Shown: positions 1 through 4,716 of the stretch, one piece after another | Layout of the letters: every line of letters starts with the position of its first letter | How positions within the stretch are numbered: position 1 is the first letter of the stretch | Assembly: GCA_958447445.1 (NCBI GenBank) | Contig: CAUDAE010000127.1 | Coordinates: 1-5,193 of the forward strand | Direction: 5' to 3' | DNA: 5,193 nucleotides | Origin: an uncultured Collinsella sp. | GTDB lineage: Bacteria > Actinomycetota > Coriobacteriia > Coriobacteriales > Coriobacteriaceae | Notes under the pieces: model-generated | The model's input: the letters and a program-made list of their open reading frames with translations, nothing else | Database searches by the model: none | What the model was told of the DNA's origin: nothing | Program-made: the position numbers and the translations under genes

Positions 1-1084
1 CTCATCATGATCGCATGCAACTACGGCGTGCGCAATTTCCAGGTCTCAGACATCGTCGAAAAGACGTCCTTTGCCTCCTACCAGCTCAACCGCTGGCTTT
101 GTGGAGCGCTCGCCCTAGGCTGCGGCCTCATGTACAGCAGCGCTCGCGGCTATGACGCGCAGATGGCGACGATCGGCCTGGGCGTCTACCTGTATAAGGT
201 CATCGACGGCGTCGCCGACGTGTACGAAGGCCGACAAGCTCTACTTGGCTGGAATGAGCCAAACGCTACGCTCCGTCGGCGTCATCGCGGTCTTCAGCGT
301 GGCGCTGTTCCTCACGCGCAGCATGCCCATCGCGGCCATGGCCATGGGCATCGTCGCGATTGCCTCGCTCGTGCTGGTCACCGCGCCGCTCGCCCTGCTC
401 GAGACCGAAAAATCGCGCCGCGTGAGCGTGCGCGAGGTCGGCCATCTGTTTGTCCAGTGCGCTCCGCTCTTTGGTGCACTGTTCCTGTTCAACCTAATTG
501 AGAGCATGCCCAAGTTTGTGATGGAAGGTACGCTGGCATACAAATATCAGCTGTACTTTAATGCCCTGTTCTTTCCGGCGCAGGCTATTTTGCTGAGCAT
601 TGGATTTATCTATAAACCGCAGCTCCTGCGCTTGTCGAGCATTTGGGCTAATCCTCGTAAGCGTCGTCGCTTTGACCTGATTATTGTTGCCGTTATGGCG
701 TTGATCGTGGTCATCACCGGCGTGTGCGCCGCATTTATGGCAGGTCCCGGTATTCCCCTCATGAGCTTTATGTACGGCCTCAGCTTTGAACGCTACCGTA
801 CGCTGGCGCTGCTGATGGTCGTCGCCGGCGGCATCACCGCGGCCATCGACTTTATCTACGCCATCATCACGGTGCTGCGCCATGCCGGCGACGTCACCAA
901 GATCTACCTGATCTGCTTCGCCGTAAGCGTGGTGTTGCCGGTGATCCTGATTAAGCTGCTGGGTCTGATGGGCGCTGTGGTGAGCTACCTAGCCATCATG
1001 GCCCTACTGCTGGTACTGTTGATTATCGAGTACGCCCACATCCGCCAGCGCATAGAACGAGCCCGCAACCCGTATGGGGCCTAA
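1..1084 (+). pseudogene. Polysaccharide/LPS flippase-type membrane protein, 5'-partial and frameshifted
   Basis: The reading frame is open from base 1, so the true start lies upstream of the window. Frame 1 (bases 1 to about 231) reads as family-like protein ending in VIDGVADVYEGR. The same protein then continues in frame 2 from about base 230 as ADKLYLAGMSQTLRS, running to TAA at 1082-1084. After the shift there are about eight hydrophobic segments with short basic loops (for example around KPQLLRL and NPRKRRRF) and a basic C-terminal tail. This is typical of MATE/PST-superfamily flippases that move lipid-linked glycans across the cytoplasmic membrane. The family call rests on overall character and remembered Coriobacteriia homologues; I see no diagnostic catalytic motif. 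Frame 1 past the junction becomes Arg/His-rich and stops at base 501, so as written no full protein is made. No RBS or promoter is visible because the 5' end is missing. A sequencing or assembly error is possible. Confidence 0.72.
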
Positions 1085-1165
1085 TTAGCTACCCCCGGTC
1101 ACCGGAATTTGCGATGGAATCACCCCGGCTGGGGTCACATTGCGAACAATATGCATCACGCAAAA

Positions 1166-1288
1166 CTAAGTGAGTAGACTTTTACCGAATCCCCGACCAC
1201 ACCGACAAAGCACAAGTCTGTGACCTGCGGTTTTATTGAGGCAAATATGTTGGGTGCTCGGCATTTTCAAAAAAGTCTACTCACTTAG
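1166..1288. repeat. 123-bp element with perfect 18-bp terminal inverted repeats
   Basis: The left arm CTAAGTGAGTAGACTTTT (1166-1183) and right arm AAAAGTCTACTCACTTAG (1271-1288) are exact reverse complements separated by 87 bp. Pairing stops at both arm boundaries (A1165 against C1289, A1184 against A1270), so the ends are sharp. The interior has no meaningful ORF and only weak internal hairpins, such as CACA-agtc-TGTG near 1211-1222. No target-site duplication is evident. The element lies between the end of the broken flippase gene and the 3' end of the phosphoesterase gene. It could be a miniature transposable (MITE-like) or other dispersed intergenic repeat. A long stem acting on convergent transcripts is an alternative. 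The inverted repeat is certain; the mobile interpretation is inference. Confidence 0.8.
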
Positions 1289-1403
1289 CCAGCGGGCAGC
1301 CAAATGATTATTTAATCCCCGTCCCTGAAAAATCAATTTGCGGGCAGAAGGGCAAAAGTAGTCAAAAAGGGCCCCGTCCAAAATTAGCCACCCCTTGCAC
1401 CGA
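1289..1403. other. Gene-free spacer with short direct repeats
   Basis: Between the inverted-repeat element and the phosphoesterase stop codon I see no gene. The words GCGGGCAG (1292-1299 and 1340-1347) and CCCCGTCC (1317-1324 and 1372-1379) each occur twice, which suggests a degenerate intergenic repeat. I could not identify a convincing intrinsic terminator for the leftward phosphoesterase gene; GGGGCCC followed by a T-run on the minus strand near 1362-1375 has no proper stem-loop. The flippase-side spacer 1085-1165 holds only the small hairpin ACCCC-ggct-GGGGT near 1122-1135, without a T-tract. Confidence 0.45.
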
Positions 1404-2243
1404 TTATTCGCCCGGGTTGATGTTCGCGTAGAACTCCGCCCCGTCGTCCAGGCGCAGGATGCCCACGCGGCCGAACTCGGAGCCGGTGGCGGCGGCGCAG
1501 TCGATGTCGATGCGATCGGGCACGCCGGCAGTGTCCTCGCCGCCCAAGCGCACGATCTGCCCGCGTCCCGATTCCTCATCGAGCCCCGCCAGACCACCGA
1601 CCTCGCAATAGCGCCCAAGCGATACCGTGGGCGTGTGACCGCTCACCACGACCGGGCCCTTACCCTCGGTAGAAAGCAGCCCGGTCGGCACATCCCAATA
1701 GCCGTGACGAATCCACAGCAGGTCATCGGACGACTGCACCGCGAGCATCTGCTGCAGCAGCTCGCGATCGGCACCCACCGCTCCGACGCCATCGGCACAA
1801 TCGACACCATGCTCAAGCAAAAACGCGCGCGCCGCCTTCATCTCGATTCCAGCATGTACCAGCAGATACGGGCGCTCCTCGGTCTCGACCACCGCGTAGA
1901 GCGGCAGCGCGGCCATCCATCGCACGAGCTCCTCGTATGCCTCAAATTCCATGTCGTTGAGCTGCTCGCGCGTCGTCCAGCCACCGTTGATATCCCAGGT
2001 CTCGGCATCGAGCGGATCCTGACCAATGATGGCATCGAGCATGATCTGCTCGTGATTACCCTTGAGCACGTGGGCGTTGGGCAGCGAGCGCACGAGTTTA
2101 ATAACGCCGACCGGATCGGGCCCGCGATCGATCATGTCGCCCAGCACGTACAGCGTATCGTCGGACGTCAACGAGATCTTAGACAGGGCCTCGTCAAGCG
2201 CACGCACGTGCCCGTGAGCATCAGATGTCACATAGATCGCCAT
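1404..2243 (-). CDS. Metallophosphoesterase (PPP-type serine/threonine phosphatase or Ap4A-hydrolase-like)
   Basis: This complete 279-residue cytoplasmic protein has every signature of the calcineurin-like PPP phosphoesterase family. SDAHGH (residues 7-12) supplies the DxH metal ligands D8 and H10. GDMIDRG (35-41) is the GDxxDRG motif. GNHE (62-65) gives N63 and the catalytic H64. VHAG (129-132) and SGHT (201-204) contribute the later histidine ligands H130 and H203. Such enzymes hydrolyse phosphomonoesters on proteins, or dinucleoside polyphosphates, using a two-metal centre. The motifs do not separate PrpA/lambda-phosphatase-like protein phosphatases from ApaH-like hydrolases, so the substrate is open. 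The length is a little above the roughly 220-250 residues of simple PrpA-type enzymes. The ATG is supported by AAGGAG (2253-2258 on this strand) with a 9-nt spacer. The gene is divergent from the antiporter gene and appears monocistronic. Confidence 0.93.
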   Translation of the reverse strand: MAIYVTSDAHGHVRALDEALSKISLTSDDTLYVLGDMIDRGPDPVGVIKLVRSLPNAHVLKGNHEQIMLDAIIGQDPLDAETWDINGGWTTREQLNDMEFEAYEELVRWMAALPLYAVVETEERPYLLVHAGIEMKAARAFLLEHGVDCADGVGAVGADRELLQQMLAVQSSDDLLWIRHGYWDVPTGLLSTEGKGPVVVSGHTPTVSLGRYCEVGGLAGLDEESGRGQIVRLGGEDTAGVPDRIDIDCAAATGSEFGRVGILRLDDGAEFYANINPGE

Positions 2244-2290
2244 GGTACGCCTCTCCTTGCATTGCGGCCTAAGCCCGGCGCCGCAACTAA

Positions 2291-2307
2291 AACTTCAAGT
2301 TGAACTT
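2291..2307. repeat. Overlapping palindromes, operator-like
   Basis: AACTTCAAGTT (2291-2301) and AAGTTGAACTT (2297-2307) are two perfect palindromes sharing the central AAGTT, giving three alternating half-sites at 6-bp spacing. They lie about 12 bp downstream of the predicted phosphoesterase -10 box, roughly in the start of its transcript, where a repressor could act. The regulator is unknown, and chance occurrence in AT-rich spacer DNA is possible. Confidence 0.4.
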
Positions 2308-2318
2308 AAACGTTATCC

Positions 2319-2347
2319 ATTGTACTCCGTTGCTTTAAAGCTGGAAA
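2319..2347 (-). promoter_or_regulatory. Predicted sigma70-type promoter of the phosphoesterase gene
   Basis: Read on the minus strand, a -35-like TTTCCA (2342-2347, 4 of 6 consensus) is followed after exactly 17 bp by TACAAT (2319-2324, 5 of 6 consensus). The start point would fall near base 2312, giving a 5' leader of about 70 nt before the ATG. The -35 match is modest, so this is a prediction from spacing and the good -10 box. Confidence 0.5.
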
Positions 2348-2496
2348 GGGTTTCCGAGCAGAGGCAAAGACGGCAGCCGTCTATGACGATATCGCGCACG
2401 CCCGCAATCCAACCCCATAAACCCACCATCTTTGGGTACAAATAACCGCAGACAACTGACCGTGCCACGCCAACCACCCAGGAGCGGACACTATCC

Positions 2497-4098
2497 ATGA
2501 ACCAGATCCTTCTCTTTATCGGCCTCGTCATTATTCTGTGCCTGACCATCAAACCCGTCGGCAAAAAGCTCCCCTTCCCCACCCTGTTCATCTTTATCGC
2601 GCTCGGCATGCTGTTGGGCGTCAACGGCCCGGCGCACATCGACTTTAGCGACTACGCGCTTACCGAAACCGTCTGCAGCACGGCGCTGCTGTTCATCATG
2701 TTCTACGGCGGCTTTAACACCAATATCGACCGTGCCAAACCCGTCTCCGTGCCCGCGGTGTTGCTGAGCACGCTCGGCGTCGTCATCACCGCAGGCATCA
2801 CCGGCGCGTTTGCGCACTTCGCGCTGGGGTTCGACTGGATCGGCGGCCTGCTGCTGGGCTCGGTCGTGGCATCCACCGACGCGGCCAGCGTCTTTAGCGT
2901 GCTGCGCGAGCACAACCTATCGCTGAGGGGCGGCACCGACTCGCTACTCGAGATCGAATCGGGCTCCAATGACCCCGTCGCCTACATGCTCACCGCCGTG
3001 CTCGCCACACTCGCGGCCGGCGGCGACATCAACATTCCCGCACTGCTGACCAAGCAGATTATCCTGGGCGTGGGCCTGGGCCTTGCCATCGGCTGGGCGG
3101 CGGGCCGCCTGATTGAACGCGCGCACGCAACGGCCAAGGACGCGCAGACCATCTTTTTGTTCGCCGTGGCGATCGTCGCCTACGCGCTACCAAGCTATCT
3201 GGGCGGCAACGGCTTTTTGGCTGTATACCTGGCCGGCATTGTGCTGGGCGCCAGTGACATCACTGGCAAAGTCGAGATGGCGCACTTCTTTGACACTCTC
3301 ACCGAGATGGCAGAGATGACGATCTTCTTCTTGCTCGGCCTGCTCGTGACGCCCGCACGCCTGCCGCAGATGCTGCTGCCGGGCCTGGCGCTCATGGCGT
3401 TCATGCTCTTCGTGAGCCGCCCCATCGCCGTGGGAATGCTCCTGGCGCCGTTTAGGACGAACCCTCGCCAGGTTGCGCTCGTAAGCTGGGCGGGTCTGCG
3501 CGGAGCAGCTTCGGTCGTCTTTAGTCTCTTCGCCGTGGTTGCCGGCGTTCCTGGCGGACACGACCTATTTGACCTGGTGTTTGTGATTGCTGTGTCGAGC
3601 ATTGTGGTGCAGGGCTCGCTGCTGCCGGCGGTGGCGAAGAAGCTCGATATGATCGATGCGACCGGCGACGTGCGCCGCACCTTTAACGACTACCGCGACG
3701 AAGACGGCATGTCGTTTGTAAAGCTCAAGGTGGGCGCTGGACATCCGTTTGCCGGACGCTCGCTCGCGGACATTGGCAGCGCCACAGACATGCTCGTGGT
3801 CCTGGTGCTGCGCGACGGGGCGCACCCGGTGCTGCCCAACGGCGATACCGTCATCGAGGAAGGTGACCTGCTGGTGATGGCCGCGCCGACGTTTGAAGAG
3901 CGTGCCGAGGTTACGCTGCGCGAGGTCACCGTAACCCCCCACGGTCGCCTGGCCGGCCAGCGTCTTCGCGATGTGCCGCAAGGCAAGCATCCCTTTATCG
4001 TCGTGATGCTCAAACGCGACGGCCAGACGATCATCCCCGACGGCAACACCCTCATATACGCCGGCGACGAAGCCGTCATCGCCACACTAGCATCGTAG
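2497..4098 (+). CDS. nhaP2: NhaP2/CvrA-type potassium(sodium):proton antiporter with tandem RCK_C domains
   Basis: This complete 533-residue inner-membrane CPA1-type antiporter exchanges K+ or Na+ for protons in cytoplasmic ion and volume homeostasis. Residues 1 to about 385 are a chain of hydrophobic helices. They carry ASTDAASVFSVLR (125-137), the ion-binding-region SGSNDPVAY (155-163, with the N158-D159 pair), GGNGFLAVYLAG (236-247) and WAGLRGAASV (331-340), all typical of the CvrA/NhaP2 family. A hydrophilic C-terminal tail follows. Residues about 407-463 form an RCK_C (TrkA-C) ligand-binding domain (RDG..PVLPNGDTVIEEGD). A second similar copy lies at about 476-531 (RDGQTIIPDGNTLIYAGD). 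E. coli NhaP2 is somewhat longer and ends in a CorC/HlyC-type domain instead. The start is backed by AGGAG at 2480-2484 with a rather long 12-nt spacer. I saw no strong promoter; TACAAA at 2437-2442 is a weak -10 candidate without a good -35. Cation specificity cannot be read from sequence. Confidence 0.93.
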   Translation: MNQILLFIGLVIILCLTIKPVGKKLPFPTLFIFIALGMLLGVNGPAHIDFSDYALTETVCSTALLFIMFYGGFNTNIDRAKPVSVPAVLLSTLGVVITAGITGAFAHFALGFDWIGGLLLGSVVASTDAASVFSVLREHNLSLRGGTDSLLEIESGSNDPVAYMLTAVLATLAAGGDINIPALLTKQIILGVGLGLAIGWAAGRLIERAHATAKDAQTIFLFAVAIVAYALPSYLGGNGFLAVYLAGIVLGASDITGKVEMAHFFDTLTEMAEMTIFFLLGLLVTPARLPQMLLPGLALMAFMLFVSRPIAVGMLLAPFRTNPRQVALVSWAGLRGAASVVFSLFAVVAGVPGGHDLFDLVFVIAVSSIVVQGSLLPAVAKKLDMIDATGDVRRTFNDYRDEDGMSFVKLKVGAGHPFAGRSLADIGSATDMLVVLVLRDGAHPVLPNGDTVIEEGDLLVMAAPTFEERAEVTLREVTVTPHGRLAGQRLRDVPQGKHPFIVVMLKRDGQTIIPDGNTLIYAGDEAVIATLAS

Positions 4099-4194
4099 CC
4101 ATCCCCACCCATAAGTTGCGGTGAAATAGGGATTGAATAGGCTTCTGAACAGCCATTTCAGTCCCTATTTCACCGCAAGTTATTGAGGGGATGG
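4099..4194. repeat. 96-nt near-perfect hairpin (REP-like) at the 3' end of the antiporter gene
   Basis: The hairpin begins at the base after the antiporter stop codon. CCATCCCC (4099-4106) pairs with GGGGATGG (4187-4194). After a small internal loop, 4111-4132 pairs with 4162-4183 over 22 positions with a single mismatch (core GCGGTGAAATAGGGA). TGAATAGGCT (4134-4143) then pairs with AGCCATTTCA (4151-4160) with two mismatches around a 7-nt loop. There is no T-tract on either strand, so it is not a classical intrinsic terminator. It may protect the mRNA 3' end, slow or stop transcription, or be a dispersed palindromic repeat. Confidence 0.85.
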
Positions 4195-4225
4195 GTTGAA
4201 AAACATTTGAATTGACACCGAAATG

Positions 4226-4252
4226 AAAAAAGCCGGGGAAAACGTCCCCGGC
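4226..4252 (-). terminator. Intrinsic terminator of the leftward small RNA
   Basis: On the minus strand GCCGGGGA (4252-4245) pairs with TCCCCGGC (4239-4232) around a 5-nt loop, followed directly by six T residues (4231-4226). The orientation rules it out as a terminator for the rightward antiporter gene. Confidence 0.85.
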
Positions 4253-4281
4253 ACTTGGAAGCCCTCTCTTTTGAGATGACC
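4226..4281 (-). ncRNA. Small structured RNA, copy C (leftward, free-standing)
   Basis: This is the reverse-oriented member of three related units. From the -10 box to the 5' arm of the terminator stem it aligns without gaps with the other two, and it shares TATAAAGAAATCGGT exactly with the copy at 4405-4460. The predicted transcript of about 56 nt has a TCTC-aaaa-GAGA hairpin, a linker containing CTTCCAAG, and the terminator. The hairpin pairs one position out of register with the other copies, so structure is kept while sequence has drifted. No gene follows on this strand, so it would be a stand-alone RNA or an orphan copy. The start point is inferred from the -10 box. Confidence 0.6.
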
Positions 4282-4287
4282 GATTTC

Positions 4288-4317
4288 TTTATATCACGAA
4301 CGCTAGTTAGATGCCAT
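4288..4317 (-). promoter_or_regulatory. Extended -10 promoter for leftward small RNA copy C
   Basis: The minus strand reads TGaTATAAA with the hexamer at 4293-4288, an extended -10 element. A 4-of-6 -35 match, ATGGCA (4317-4312), lies 18 bp upstream. The -35 is weak but the extended -10 can compensate. Confidence 0.6.
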
Positions 4318-4369
4318 TCATTGAGGGCTTTATCAGGCGCGCCATCCCATCCCATCCACATGGCGCCAT
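4318..4369. other. Inter-promoter region with CCATC repeats and a 10-bp palindrome
   Basis: This 52-bp stretch separates the divergent promoters of copies C and A. It contains three and a half tandem CCATC units (4342-4358) and the perfect palindrome ATGGCGCCAT (4360-4369), which abuts the -35 box of copy A. GCGCCAT (4339-4345) and ATGGCGC (4360-4366) also form a 7-bp inverted repeat. A shared operator is possible, but nothing identifies a regulator. Confidence 0.4.
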
Positions 4370-4398
4370 TTGAAAGCCGTCCGATCTCATGCTATAAA
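4370..4398 (+). promoter_or_regulatory. Strong extended -10 promoter for small RNA copy A
   Basis: TTGAAA (4370-4375) and TATAAA (4393-4398) are separated by exactly 17 bp, and TGc directly precedes the -10 hexamer. Each hexamer matches the sigma70 consensus at five of six positions. Transcription should start near 4405. Confidence 0.8.
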
Positions 4399-4404
4399 GA
4401 AATC

Positions 4405-4460
4405 GGTACCCTCGAATAGAGGGACCTCCAAGAGCCGGGGTCTTACCCCCGGCATTTTTT
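4405..4460 (+). ncRNA. Small structured RNA, copy A (rightward, no gene attached)
   Basis: The predicted RNA of about 56 nt has its own promoter and terminator. Hairpin 1 is CCCTC-gaata-GAGGG (4410-4424 region). It is followed by an unpaired linker ACCUCCAAGA that carries an anti-Shine-Dalgarno core, then the GC-rich terminator hairpin. The segment 4425-4460 is identical over 36 nt to 4661-4696 in copy B. Unlike copy B, nothing resembling an RBS and gene follows: the ATG at 4461 sits on the end of the terminator T-run. It could act in trans on the DUF3800 mRNA, or be a leftover leader whose gene was lost. Its linker pairs with the DUF3800 Shine-Dalgarno over 6 nt instead of the 9 nt available to copy B. 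Confidence 0.65.
4434..4460 (+). terminator. Intrinsic terminator of small RNA copy A
   Basis: GCCGGGG (4434-4440) pairs with CCCCGGC (4447-4453) around loop TCTTAC, followed by A and six T residues (4455-4460). Confidence 0.88.
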
Positions 4461-4570
4461 ATGCGAGTCAAGACTAAATGCTTCTTGGGAAACCGCCGGT
4501 GCCATTGCGTCAGCAATTTACGAGCCGCCCTACCCCACCTCTCGACAGCGAAGGACTTTTCGCAAGTAGT
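4461..4570. other. Spacer with no supported gene
   Basis: Between the copy A terminator and the SOS-type promoter there is one 37-codon ORF (4461-4574). It has no ribosome-binding site and starts inside the terminator tail, so I do not call it. I saw no strong inverted repeat here. Confidence 0.5.
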
Positions 4571-4599
4571 TTGACGAACATATGTTTGCTTATTATAAT
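4571..4599 (+). promoter_or_regulatory. Sigma70 promoter overlapped by a LexA (SOS) box
   Basis: TTGACG (4571-4576) and a perfect TATAAT (4594-4599) are separated by 17 bp. CGAACATATGTTTG (4575-4588) overlaps the -35 and spacer. It matches the Gram-positive LexA/DinR consensus CGAACRNRYGTTCG at 13 of 14 positions and contains the perfect palindrome AACATATGTT. LexA bound here would block RNA polymerase, so the promoter should fire after DNA damage. Transcription would start near 4606 and run into copy B and the DUF3800 gene. The sequence match is direct; LexA control is inferred from the consensus. Confidence 0.8.
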
Positions 4600-4604
4600 T
4601 AAGC

Positions 4605-4634
4605 TTGAAAGCACCCCCTATCTCATGGTATAAA
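4605..4634 (+). promoter_or_regulatory. Extended -10 promoter for small RNA copy B
   Basis: TTGAAA (4605-4610) and TATAAA (4629-4634) have an 18-bp spacer, with TGg before the -10 hexamer. The arrangement matches that of copy A. The -35 box coincides with the predicted start of the upstream SOS-type promoter, so the two promoters are in tandem and could interfere. Start near 4641. Confidence 0.72.
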
Positions 4635-4640
4635 GAATAT

Positions 4641-4697
4641 GGTTCCCTCTAAAAGAGGGGCCTCCAAGAGCCGGGGTCTTACCCCCGGCATTTTTTT
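4641..4697 (+). ncRNA. Small structured RNA/attenuator leader, copy B, in front of DUF3800
   Basis: The predicted RNA of about 57 nt has hairpin CCCTCT-aaa-AGAGGG (4645-4659), an exposed linker GCCUCCAAGA (4660-4669) and a terminator (4670-4697). The DUF3800 ribosome-binding site lies only 8 nt beyond the T-run, so the unit is both a terminated small RNA and a leader that must be read through for the gene to be expressed. GGGCCUCCA (4658-4666) is perfectly complementary to UGGAGGCCC (4705-4713) over the Shine-Dalgarno. Conserved RNA motifs next to DUF3800 genes have, as I recall, been described by comparative genomics (named DUF3800-I and onward). Whether this unit belongs to one of them needs a covariance-model search. 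Confidence 0.68.
4670..4697 (+). terminator. Intrinsic terminator/attenuator before the DUF3800 gene
   Basis: GCCGGGG (4670-4676) pairs with CCCCGGC (4683-4689) around TCTTAC, followed by A and seven T residues (4691-4697). Its place between the promoters and the Shine-Dalgarno of DUF3800 makes it a premature terminator for that gene. Confidence 0.88.
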
Positions 4698-4704
4698 GCA
4701 AAAA

Positions 4705-4713
4705 TGGAGGCCC
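4705..4713 (+). promoter_or_regulatory. DUF3800 Shine-Dalgarno, complementary to the upstream small RNA
   Basis: GGAGG (4706-4710) lies 6 nt before the ATG at 4717 and fixes that start. The surrounding UGGAGGCCC is the exact reverse complement of 4658-4666, so the ribosome-binding site can be masked in cis or by small RNA supplied in trans. Confidence 0.75.
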
Positions 4714-4716
4714 ACC

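Noticed and set aside
540..700. Locally lower GC within the flippase gene as a sign of foreign DNA
   Set aside because: The stretch is short, in frame and encodes normal membrane segments; ordinary variation explains it.
1395..2303. Long plus-strand open frame opposite the phosphoesterase gene
   Set aside because: It is an antisense shadow of a GC-rich gene. The minus-strand product has all family motifs and a good RBS, while this one has none.
4232..4252. GC-rich hairpin as terminator of the rightward antiporter gene
   Set aside because: The T-run lies on the minus-strand side only, so it terminates leftward transcription.
4461..4574. 37-codon ORF (start MRVKTKCFLGNRRC) after the copy A terminator
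   Set aside because: Its ATG adjoins the terminator T-run, there is no Shine-Dalgarno, and composition gives no support; most likely chance.
4226..4697. CRISPR array or riboswitch
   Set aside because: There are only three copies, in mixed orientation and at irregular spacing with promoters inside, so this is not CRISPR. The RNA is too small and simple for a recognised ligand-binding aptamer.
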